Origin: Sphingobium trunci
Lineage (GTDB): Bacteria > Pseudomonadota > Alphaproteobacteria > Sphingomonadales > Sphingomonadaceae
Direction: 5' to 3'
DNA: 64,000 nt
NCBI RefSeq assembly: GCF_022664535.1
Contig: NZ_JAKUJY010000021.1
Coordinates: 16,280 to 80,279, forward strand
Part shown: in pieces, positions 35,618 to 46,178 of the stretch
Layout: every line of letters starts with the position of its first letter
How positions within the stretch are numbered: position 1 is the stretch's first letter
Translations under genes and position numbers: made by a program
The notes under the pieces: generated by a model
Told to the model about the DNA's origin: nothing
Databases searched by the model: none
The model's input: the letters and a program-made list of their open reading frames with translations, nothing else

Positions 35618-36507
35618 GCCGTTTTGGTCCGCAGCGCCACGACCATCCCGGCGATGGCCAGCAATGCGCCCAGCCCGGCCAGCGCCGTCCAGCGATAGCC
35701 CTCCACGGCCGTCGAGATCAGCATGGCGATCACCGGGATCAGCACGCTCGTATAGGCCGCGCGGCCCGCGCCGATGCGCTGGATCAGCCGGAAATAGAGC
35801 GGAAAGGTCACCACCGATCCCGCCAGTCCCAGCCAGGCAATCCCGAAGAGATAGCCCAGCCGCGCCTCGATCACCGGCGGCCCGGTCGTGACCCATGCGA
35901 ACAGCGCGTCGATCCCGGCGCCGATCAGCATGGCCCAGGCCAGCACGGCCACCATGGGAAGCCGCCGCGCAATCTCCATCCCCTGCATGACGTTGGCGGC
36001 AGACGCGCTCATCAGCCCCGCGACGGCAAGAGCGGCGCCCAGCAGCACCATGTCCGGGCGGACGCTGGCGGCATGATATTCATGCGCCAGCATCAGCGCG
36101 ATCCCCGTCACAGCGACAACTGACCCGGCGATGAAGCCCCGCCCGACCGGCTGGCGGAAGAAGAGGAAGCTCATGATGCTGTTGGGGATCAGCAGCATCG
36201 CATAGACCACCGCGACTACGCCGGAGGTCAGATAATGTTCTGCGCGATAGACGAAATTGAAGTTCAGCACGAACTGCGCCACCCCCAGCAGCCCGGCAAA
36301 GACCAGCCCCCTGCCGCCGATCTTGAGTGAAATCCCGCGCACCCTGGCGAAGATCGTCATCGCCACCCCCGCCACCAGAAAGCGGTAGCAGACCGACCAG
36401 CTTGCAGGCACGTTGCCCAGCTGGTCGCGGATCACGATCCAGGTCGAACTCCAGATCAACGTGACGAGGATGAAGGGGATGACGACACCCCCCTTGCTCT
36501 CCGTCAT
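35614..36507 (-). CDS. EamA/DMT-family transporter
   Basis: A 297-aa integral membrane protein with ten predicted helices in two EamA repeats (first begins PFILVTLIWSSTWIVIRDQLG; second around LPMVAVLAWAMLIGAGIDALF). Members export amino acids or other metabolites. ATG 36507 overlaps the stop of the threonine aldolase gene (ATGA), so the two may act on related amino-acid pools. Substrate unknown. Confidence 0.92.
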   Translation of the reverse strand: MTESKGGVVIPFILVTLIWSSTWIVIRDQLGNVPASWSVCYRFLVAGVAMTIFARVRGISLKIGGRGLVFAGLLGVAQFVLNFNFVYRAEHYLTSGVVAVVYAMLLIPNSIMSFLFFRQPVGRGFIAGSVVAVTGIALMLAHEYHAASVRPDMVLLGAALAVAGLMSASAANVMQGMEIARRLPMVAVLAWAMLIGAGIDALFAWVTTGPPVIEARLGYLFGIAWLGLAGSVVTFPLYFRLIQRIGAGRAAYTSVLIPVIAMLISTAVEGYRWTALAGLGALLAIAGMVVALRTKTA

Positions 36508-37535
36508 GCCGTCAAGGCCCGCAGCGCGTCCGCCAGCGGCCGAACGCTGGCGGCATCCTGCGACCAGTTGGTCACCAGCCGCGCCGCGCCCTCGCCCCAA
36601 TCGTAGAAATCGAAGCCCTGTGCCCGCAGCGCTGCCGCTTCCTCCCCGGTCAGCCGGATGAACAGCTCATTGGCCTCCACCGGATGCATCAGCCGCCCCT
36701 CGGCCCCCGCCGTCAGGGCAGCTTTTGCCAAAGTTTGGGCCGCCGCATTGGCCGCCCGCGCATTGCGCAGCCACAGCCCATCCTCGACCATCGCCAATAG
36801 CTGCGCCGCGAGATAGCGGCCCTTGGAAAGGAGATGCCCGCCCCGCTTGCGCCAGCGCGCCGCCTCCGCCGCGCGCTTTGCTGCCCGGTCCCCGAAAAAG
36901 ACGAGGGCCTCGCCCATCATCCCGCCATTCTTGACGCAGCCGAAGGAGAGGATGTCGACCCCCGCCCGCCAGGTCACGTCGCCCGGATGACAGCCCAGAT
37001 GCGCCACCGCATTGGCAAAGCGCGCCCCGTCCATATGGAATCCCAGCCCATGTTCCTGCGCGGTCGCGCCCAGCGCCGCCACCTCGTCGGGGGTGTAGGC
37101 CAGCCCATATTCGCTCGCCTGCGTGATGCTGATCGCCCGCGCAGGCACCTGATGCACATCGGGCCGGATCGCCCTCAACCGCTCCCGCACCGCCTCCGGC
37201 GCCAGCTTCGCGCCGGCGCCGGGCAGCGCCATCAGGCTCGCGCCATGGGTATAGAAGCCCGGAGCGCCGCATTCGTCGACGACGACATGCGCCTCCTCAT
37301 GGCAGATCACCCCGCCATAGGGTGGGCAGAGGCAGGCCAGCGCGATGCTGTTCGCGGCCGTGCCGGTGGCGATCCACAGCGCCTCGACCGGCGCCCCGAA
37401 CAGATCGGAAAAGGCGCCGTTCAACCGGGCGCTCCACTGGTCGCCGTCATAGCCATGGTCCGCCCGGTCGGCGGCGGCTATGGCGGCCATCACTTCGGGG
37501 CAGACCGGCGTCGCATTGTCGGAGAAAAAATGCAT
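36504..37535 (-). CDS. ltaE: Low-specificity L-threonine aldolase
   Basis: A 343-aa PLP enzyme of the threonine aldolase family (N-terminal FFSDNATPVCPEVM; HMDGARFANAVAHL; PLP lysine in SFGCVKNGGMMGEALV). It splits L-threonine or L-allo-threonine into glycine and acetaldehyde. The same frame stays open far upstream, but homology begins at the ATG at 37535. It is coupled to the EamA transporter downstream. Confidence 0.93.
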   Translation of the reverse strand: MHFFSDNATPVCPEVMAAIAAADRADHGYDGDQWSARLNGAFSDLFGAPVEALWIATGTAANSIALACLCPPYGGVICHEEAHVVVDECGAPGFYTHGASLMALPGAGAKLAPEAVRERLRAIRPDVHQVPARAISITQASEYGLAYTPDEVAALGATAQEHGLGFHMDGARFANAVAHLGCHPGDVTWRAGVDILSFGCVKNGGMMGEALVFFGDRAAKRAAEAARWRKRGGHLLSKGRYLAAQLLAMVEDGLWLRNARAANAAAQTLAKAALTAGAEGRLMHPVEANELFIRLTGEEAAALRAQGFDFYDWGEGAARLVTNWSQDAASVRPLADALRALTA

Positions 37536-37694
37536 GGGAGGAAGGGATAGCCGTGCGATCCGCCAGCGCCAAGATGCCACCCGCCGCCGACCGGCCCTGT
37601 CGGCGCGAAAATTGGTCAGTAATAATGACCCATTGTTTCGCACCGCCATCTGTGACATAGGGGCGGCCCCGTCCAACCAAAGGAGCTTGCCATC

Positions 37695-38786
<1,092 letters not shown>

Positions 38787-38797
38787 GAGTTGATGGG

Positions 38798-38821
38798 GAA
38801 ATGCGCGGAGGAGCGCATTTC
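38798..38821 (+). terminator. Hairpin after ilvE
   Basis: GAAATGCGC (38798-38806) pairs with GCGCATTTC (38813-38821), 6-base loop. It lies 11 bases after the ilvE stop; only a short T run sits in the right arm, so termination may be partial. Confidence 0.6.
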
Positions 38822-38822
38822 G

Positions 38823-38906
38823 GACGGCACCGGCCCTCTCCCCCACCCGGCCACCCATAGAATACTGCCGTTGGATGGCCGGGTGGGGGAGATGGCCGGT
38901 GCCGTC
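38823..38906. repeat. Long inverted repeat (34-bp arms) between ilvE and ubiH-like gene
   Basis: Arms 38823-38856 and 38873-38906 are reverse complements except for two positions, with a 16-base spacer that is richer in A and T. The sequence can fold into an unusually long hairpin. A second, shorter hairpin follows at 38942-38970 (GCCCCCGC / GCGGGGGC). The pair may be a mobile palindromic element or a strong bidirectional terminator. Confidence 0.8.
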
Positions 38907-38941
38907 ATGCCCCGCAAGACGCCCATCTGGGACAATATGCC

Positions 38942-38970
38942 GCCCCCGCGTTCCGGACGAATGCGGGGGC
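38942..38970 (+). terminator. GC-rich hairpin upstream of the ubiH-like gene
   Basis: Perfect 8-bp GC stem (38942-38949 with 38963-38970), 13-base loop, followed by GATGCTTTTC. Could be a weak terminator of readthrough from ilvE or an mRNA leader structure. Confidence 0.45.
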
Positions 38971-39010
38971 GATGCTTTTCAAACGGATGGAGAGCGCCTA
39001 GAACGCCGTC

Positions 39011-40219
39011 ATGCAACGCTTCGACGTCGTCATATTGGGCGGTGGCCTGGTCGGCCTGACCCTTGGCATCGCGCTTTCCGGCCATGGCGTGCGCTGCGCC
39101 GTGGTCGATCCGGCCAATCCGGTCGAAACCACCGCGGCCGGTTTTGACGGCCGGGTCTCGGCGATCAGTTCCACCAGCCATGCCATGCTGTCCGCCATCG
39201 GCGTCGCCGCGCATCTGGAGGGCAAGGGCTGTCCCATCGACCGCATCTGGGTCAGCGACGGATTGGAACCGGGCGCGCTCGATTTCGCGCCGGATGCGGA
39301 TGACGGCGTCATGGGGATCATGTTCCCCAATCGCGACCTGCGCGTCGCGCTCGCGCAGACGGCGGAGCATGCCGAAAATCTCATCCGTTTCCAGCCCGAT
39401 CGCGCCATCCATGTCGATCGCAATGCTGATGGCGTGGCTCTGACGCTGGCTAGCGGCGAGATCATCCACGGCGCGCTGCTGGTCGCGGCGGAGGGCCGCA
39501 ACAGCCCGACCCGCGAGGCGGCAGGCATTCGCACGACGCGCTGGGCCTACAGGCATGTCGCGATGGTCACTGCCATCGACCATGAAGTGCCGCACGCGAA
39601 TACGGCCTATGAGATTTTCTACCCGGGCGGCCCCTTCGCACTGCTGCCGATGCTGCCGGGTACCCGCTCGGCCATCGTCTGGACCGTCCCTACCGAACAG
39701 GCGCCCGCCATGATGAAGCTGTCCGAACGCGCCTGGCTGGCCGAAGCGCAGAAGCGGATTGGCGGCTTCCTGGGCGAAATCGCGCTGGCGGGGCCGCGTT
39801 CCAGCTATCCGCTCGGTTTTCACCATGCCGCCCGCATCACCGACACCCGGCTCGCGCTGGTGGGCGACAGCGCCCATGCCATCCATCCCATTGCCGGGCA
39901 GGGCCTCAACCTCGGCCTGCGCGATGTCGCCGCGCTGGTGGAGGTGCTGGTCGAGGGCATGCGCCTGGGCCTCGATCCGGGCGATGCACAGTTGCTGGCG
40001 CGCTATCAGCGCTGGCGTGGTCTCGACGCCATGATGACCAGCGTGGCGATGGACGGGCTGGTCCGCCTGTTCGATGTGCCGGGGCGGATTCCTTCGCTCG
40101 TGCGCCGTGCCGGACTGGCGGCGGTGCAGCGCACTTCGCTGCTCAAGAACCGCTTCATGGCCGAGGCACGGGGACAATCCGGTGCGCTACCCCGCCTGCT
40201 GACGGGTGAGATGGTTTAG
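39011..40219 (+). CDS. FAD-dependent ubiquinone biosynthesis hydroxylase (UbiH/UbiF family)
   Basis: A 402-aa flavoprotein monooxygenase. The FAD-binding motif is GGGLVGLTLGIAL (residues 10-22), the middle motif is VAAEGRNSPTR, and the GD motif is LALVGDSAHAIHPIAGQGLNLGLRD, all typical of UbiH/UbiF/COQ6 enzymes that hydroxylate the ubiquinone ring. Which ring position it modifies cannot be told from sequence alone. Confidence 0.92.
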   Translation: MQRFDVVILGGGLVGLTLGIALSGHGVRCAVVDPANPVETTAAGFDGRVSAISSTSHAMLSAIGVAAHLEGKGCPIDRIWVSDGLEPGALDFAPDADDGVMGIMFPNRDLRVALAQTAEHAENLIRFQPDRAIHVDRNADGVALTLASGEIIHGALLVAAEGRNSPTREAAGIRTTRWAYRHVAMVTAIDHEVPHANTAYEIFYPGGPFALLPMLPGTRSAIVWTVPTEQAPAMMKLSERAWLAEAQKRIGGFLGEIALAGPRSSYPLGFHHAARITDTRLALVGDSAHAIHPIAGQGLNLGLRDVAALVEVLVEGMRLGLDPGDAQLLARYQRWRGLDAMMTSVAMDGLVRLFDVPGRIPSLVRRAGLAAVQRTSLLKNRFMAEARGQSGALPRLLTGEMV

Positions 40220-40257
40220 GAGCCGCTTCCGGCTAACTCACCCCAACCGCCTTCCCA

Positions 40258-40770
40258 TCAGATCATCCGCCGCAGCACGCCGTCCTTCAGGATGAAATGA
40301 TGGCGTAGCGCCGCCAATATATGCACGCCGATCAGCGCGGCCCAGGCAAAGGCCATCACTTCATGCCCTTCGCCTGACAGTCCGACGATCGCATCGCCCT
40401 TCGACACGGCGAATTTCGGCACATCGAACAGGAAGAACCAGTTCAGCGGCCGGTCGCCCGCCGAAACCATGATCCAGCCGCTGAGCGGCATCAGCAGCAT
40501 GAAGGCGTAGAACAGGAAGTGCGTTGCATGCGCCACGCCCTTTTCCCAGCCCGGCATTTCCGGCGGCAGGGGCGGCGCCCTGTGGGCCAGCCGCCACAGC
40601 AGCCGCGCGACCGTCAGCGCCAGCACCGTCAGCCCGACGGATTTGTGCACCGGCATCACCTTCCATTCCCTCGGCAGGGCGTCATGCGCGAAGCCCAGGA
40701 AGAGATTGAAGAAAATGAGGATCGCCGTGATCCAGTGCAGCGCGCGGGCAACGGAACTGTAGCGATCCAT
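40258..40770 (-). CDS. Cytochrome b561 family protein
   Basis: A 170-aa four-helix membrane cytochrome. Candidate haem-ligating histidines are in ALHWITA, PVHKSVGL, HATHFLF and GVHILAALRHHF. It probably moves electrons at the inner membrane. ATG 40770 is preferred because GGGGAGG is 8 bases away; an ATG two codons upstream sits too close to that site. Confidence 0.92.
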   Translation of the reverse strand: MDRYSSVARALHWITAILIFFNLFLGFAHDALPREWKVMPVHKSVGLTVLALTVARLLWRLAHRAPPLPPEMPGWEKGVAHATHFLFYAFMLLMPLSGWIMVSAGDRPLNWFFLFDVPKFAVSKGDAIVGLSGEGHEVMAFAWAALIGVHILAALRHHFILKDGVLRRMI

Positions 40771-40788
40771 CAACATATCCTCCCCGGT

Positions 40789-42732
<1,944 letters not shown>

Positions 42733-42911
42733 GCAGCATCCTTTCCTTGCGAAACCTCGCTTTGCCGATCTTCTAGAGGGGGAATGCGAGGACCGGAAGC
42801 GCGGATTGGGGCGCTTTGCCACAGTTTCCACCAATATCGGCGGGCGATTAAGCAGCATCACGCCATTTGCCGCTTTTCGGCCGGGGCCAGTCGGCCTAAC
42901 AGGAGGGGAAT

Positions 42912-43583
42912 ATGTGGCAACTCTTCCAATTTCCGCTCTGCCCCTTTTCCCGCAAGGTCCGCCTGCTGCTCGGTGAAAAAGGCGTGGGCTACGACCTGAC
43001 CCGCGAATCGCCCTGGGAGGGGCGCGACGAGTTTCTCGATCTGAACCCGGCGGGCACGACCCCGGTGATGGTGGATGAGGAAAAGGGCATCACCCTGATC
43101 GACAGCCAGGCGATCTGCGAATATTTCGAGGAGACGGTCGAAAAATTCCCGCTGATTTCCGGCACGGCGGCCGGCCGGGCGGAAGTGCGCCGCCTGACCG
43201 CCTTCTTCGACCAGAATTTCTACGGCGACGTCGTGGGGCCGCTGCTGCACGAACGGATGAAGAAGCGCCTGATCGAGCGCGCGCCGCCGGATGCGCGAGT
43301 GCTGCGGGAGGCTATGAAGCGCGCCAACATCCATATGGATTATATGGATTATCTGCTGGACCATCGCAGCTGGATGGCGGGGGGGACGATGAGCCTCGCC
43401 GATATCGCGGCGGCGGCGCATCTGTCGGTTGCGGATTATCTGGGCGGCATCGACTGGGCCGGCCATGAAACGGTGAAGCGCTGGTATGCGGGCTTCAAGT
43501 CGCGACCGTCCTTCCGCCCGCTCTTGTCGGAACGGATGGAGGTCATCACGCCGCCGCCCCATTATGAGAAGCCCGACTTCTGA
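42912..43583 (+). CDS. Glutathione S-transferase family protein, FzlA-like
   Basis: A 223-aa two-domain GST-fold protein: thioredoxin-like N-terminus [19 protein letters not shown] and an all-helical C-terminus. The C-terminal blocks [20 protein letters not shown] and [10 protein letters not shown] with a terminal HYEKPDF resemble alphaproteobacterial FzlA, which binds FtsZ and controls division rather than conjugating glutathione. That link is from memory of the family, so a plain GST remains possible. GGAGGGGA precedes the ATG. Confidence 0.85.
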   Translation: MWQLFQFPLCPFSRKVRLLLGEKGVGYDLTRESPWEGRDEFLDLNPAGTTPVMVDEEKGITLIDSQAICEYFEETVEKFPLISGTAAGRAEVRRLTAFFDQNFYGDVVGPLLHERMKKRLIERAPPDARVLREAMKRANIHMDYMDYLLDHRSWMAGGTMSLADIAAAAHLSVADYLGGIDWAGHETVKRWYAGFKSRPSFRPLLSERMEVITPPPHYEKPDF

Positions 43584-43658
43584 AGCGTTTTCACGTTGAG
43601 CGAAACGCTCCTGTTCATTTGTGCCGCTTTTTCCGAGCCATTGACCGTCAACGGTCAA
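43584..43658. terminator. Convergent terminator region with two inverted repeats
   Basis: AGCGTTT/AAACGCT (43584-43590 with 43603-43609), and the 18-base palindrome TTGACCGT-CA-ACGGTCAA (43641-43658). They lie between the ends of the GST-like and GGDEF genes. The second is compact enough to be a protein-binding site instead. Confidence 0.45.
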
Positions 43659-43679
43659 CGGGAAAATCCCCAAGCGGGA

Positions 43680-44846
43680 TCAATCCGTCTCGGCCGCCAG
43701 ATAGACGCGGTTGCGGCCATGCTCCTTGGCCAGATAGAGCGCCCGGTCGGCGGCTTTCAGCGCGGCGCGGGGATCCTCATAGGCCATCATGTTGGCGACG
43801 CCCGCGGAAAAGCTGACGCGCTCCATCCGCTCGCCATTGGTGCGGTTGACCAGGCTGCGCGTCGACAGGTCCTGCCGCACCGCATCGACCGCCTCGCAGG
43901 CTTCGGCCGCCGTCTTGCCGCGGAACAGCATGACGAACTCCTCGCCGCCATGGCGGGCGACGTGGCAGCGGTCGTCGCTGATCTTGGCCAGCAGCCCGGC
44001 AACGAATTTCAGCACCCGGTCGCCGGTGTCATGGCCATGCGTGTCGTTGATGACCTTGAAATGGTCGATGTCGCAAAAGGCGACGGACAGTGCCTCGTCC
44101 TCATCCTGCGCCAGCTTGACCTCTTCGCGCAGCACGCTTTCGAAGGCGCGGCGGTTGGGCAGGCCGGTCAGATGGTCGTGCTCGGCCGCCCGGCGCGCGC
44201 TTTCCAGGTTGGATTTCAGAAGCTGCGTCTGTTTCTGATTGTCGCGCAGCTGGTTTTCGACCTGCCGCGTCTTTTCGACCATCGACCGGGTCAGCGCCAC
44301 CAGGCGCGACAGGATTGGCTGATTGTCGGAACCGGCCGCCAGACCCTTCACCTCTTCCTGCAGGGCGGCGCCATAGTCCTTGGCGGAATTGCGCGATTCG
44401 GTCATCAGGCCGGTGAATTGCGACAGATTTTCCTCGACCTTGTCGAGCATGGAGGCCAGCGCCTCGGGCGTTATGTCATCGCTGCGCTGTTCGGCGGCGG
44501 CGGTTTCGATCCAGCCGTTGGTGATCTTGCCGCGCTCCGCCAGCACCGCCCTGATCGCCTTTTCCATGCCGATATGCGCGCCGGTCAGATAATCGAGCGC
44601 CACGCTGAAGTTGAGCGGTGTCAGGTCCAGATCATGGGCGAAAAGGAAATCGCCGATATCCTCATAGAGCTTGCGCCGCCGGCTGACTTCCCGGCTCGCC
44701 GAACTGCCGGCGCGGGCGCGCTGCGGTTCTTCCTCCTCCTCCGTCGCAATCTCGTCGCTTTTGCCCGAAAAGCCCCGTGCCCACCGCGCCAGCCGGTCGG
44801 TCAGCCCATGTTGCGGATTGGCCGCGGAAGAAGATGCCCCAGTCAT
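43680..44846 (-). CDS. GGDEF-domain diguanylate cyclase
   Basis: A 388-aa cytoplasmic protein without membrane helices. The N-terminal 200 residues are helical, with a coiled coil leading into the GGDEF domain (DHLTGLPNRRAFE; FCDIDHFKVINDTHGHDTGD). The active site is GGEEF around residue 300, so c-di-GMP synthesis is expected. At the position of the inhibitory RxxD site, five residues before GGEEF, the sequence is DDRC, so product inhibition is probably missing. No EAL domain. Confidence 0.93.
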   Translation of the reverse strand: MTGASSSAANPQHGLTDRLARWARGFSGKSDEIATEEEEEPQRARAGSSASREVSRRRKLYEDIGDFLFAHDLDLTPLNFSVALDYLTGAHIGMEKAIRAVLAERGKITNGWIETAAAEQRSDDITPEALASMLDKVEENLSQFTGLMTESRNSAKDYGAALQEEVKGLAAGSDNQPILSRLVALTRSMVEKTRQVENQLRDNQKQTQLLKSNLESARRAAEHDHLTGLPNRRAFESVLREEVKLAQDEDEALSVAFCDIDHFKVINDTHGHDTGDRVLKFVAGLLAKISDDRCHVARHGGEEFVMLFRGKTAAEACEAVDAVRQDLSTRSLVNRTNGERMERVSFSAGVANMMAYEDPRAALKAADRALYLAKEHGRNRVYLAAETD

Positions 44847-44924
44847 GCTCGCTAGAACGGATGTCGTCGAACAAGGTTAAGGCCGCTCCGGACGAAAAGC
44901 GCCAAGCCCTTGATTCGGAGCTCT

Positions 44925-45806
44925 TTATATATTTGCGCTGATCAGCCAGTCACGGAAAATCCGCACCGCGCGGGTCTGGAGCGCGCGGGGGCGGCAGACG
45001 AAATAATAGCGATAGGGGCTTTCCACCCGCGTCGACGGGAACAGCCGTACCAGCCGCGAATCCTGCGCGTCCTTATAATGGCTGGCATGCATCACGGCGA
45101 TGCCCAGTCCCTGGGCCGCCGCCTCCAGCATCAGCTGACCGGAATCATAATTGTCGATCGCCAGCGGTTGCAGGTCCGGCAGCCCGATCGCCTCCTTCCA
45201 CGCGTCGAACGCCAGCGCCATGTCGCGATGCAGCAGCACCGTATGATTGGCCAGCTCCTGCGGTGCCGTCAGGGCATGGGGCGGTTCCAGCAAGGTCTTG
45301 CGCCCAATCAGATAGACCTCGTCATGGTCCAGCTCATGGGCATAGAGCGCCGGGTCGATATCCTTCGCCAGCACGATGGCCGCGTCCAGTCCCTCGCCCA
45401 GCCGCGCCACGGCATAAGGTGTCGTTTCGATATCGATATGAAGCTGCGGATGCCGCTGGCGCAGCGCCCCCAGATGCGGGAAGATGCGCTGGGTCGCGAA
45501 CAGCGGCAGCACCGCCAGCCGCAGCCGCAGCTGGTTGCCGCCGCTCTGGATATTCTCCAGCGCCTGGCTCAGCGAATCGAGTGCGGGCGCGATATCGTCC
45601 AGCAGACGCTGGCCATCGACATTGATTTCCAGCGCCTGATGCTTCCGGTCGAACAAGGGACGGCCGATGAATCGCTCCAGCGCCTGGACCCTGCGGCTCA
45701 AGGCCGGAGTCGAAAGCGCAAGTTCCTCCGCCGCTGCCTTGACAGAGCCAAGGCGGGCGACCTGAACAAAGGCTTCCAGGGCCGTAAGAGGCGGTAATCT
45801 ACGCAT
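44925..45806 (-). CDS. LysR-family transcriptional regulator
   Basis: A 293-aa LysR protein. The N-terminal helix-turn-helix (LPPLTALEAFVQVARLGSVKAAAEELALSTPALSRRVQALE) resembles GcvA/AmpR-type regulators. The C-terminal co-inducer domain ends IFRDWLISANI. It is divergent from the CDC48-like gene with a 372-base gap, so either gene could be its target. Confidence 0.92.
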   Translation of the reverse strand: MRRLPPLTALEAFVQVARLGSVKAAAEELALSTPALSRRVQALERFIGRPLFDRKHQALEINVDGQRLLDDIAPALDSLSQALENIQSGGNQLRLRLAVLPLFATQRIFPHLGALRQRHPQLHIDIETTPYAVARLGEGLDAAIVLAKDIDPALYAHELDHDEVYLIGRKTLLEPPHALTAPQELANHTVLLHRDMALAFDAWKEAIGLPDLQPLAIDNYDSGQLMLEAAAQGLGIAVMHASHYKDAQDSRLVRLFPSTRVESPYRYYFVCRPRALQTRAVRIFRDWLISANI

Positions 45807-46042
45807 AAGCAGTCAATTTCATCCGGCCGGTCCGCTGCGACGCATCATTGCATGTTTTTCCAACGACGCGCGGGCCGGCTCTCCAGCATCCTCATTCCTG
45901 ATACTGGGCCACTCAGCAGGAAAAAGGGGGACTTGGCAAGATGCAAAAAATGCAACTCCTGGATTTTTTTCGCACTTGCGAAAATACATGCCGCACCGCA
46001 CATAGGAAAGGCCTTTCAGGCATCCTCTCCTATAAACTTTTC

Positions 46043-46071
46043 GGGTCGGCCTTCGGGCTGGCCCTTTTTTT
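46043..46071 (+). terminator. Terminator (or attenuator) upstream of the CDC48-like gene
   Basis: GGGTCGGCC (46043-46051) pairs with GGCTGGCCC (46056-46064) over nine positions including two G-U pairs, with a UUCG tetraloop and seven Ts after. No gene ends here. The surrounding 45807-46178 gap holds no supportable gene. The terminator may close a short RNA made from upstream or act as a leader attenuator for the following gene. Confidence 0.8.
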
Positions 46072-46178
46072 CTTCTGCCCGGGTCATTTTTTATTCGGTC
46101 CGGCGAAGATCGCGCCCCCTTTCCCTTGTCCCTGGCGTTACCTATCTCGTTACGCAGCGACAAGAATGGGGAAGCCCA

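Noticed and set aside
45852..46178. 109-codon N-terminal extension of the CDC48-like protein
   Set aside because: It would translate through a Rho-independent terminator and lacks similarity to CDC48; GTG 46179 gives normal length.
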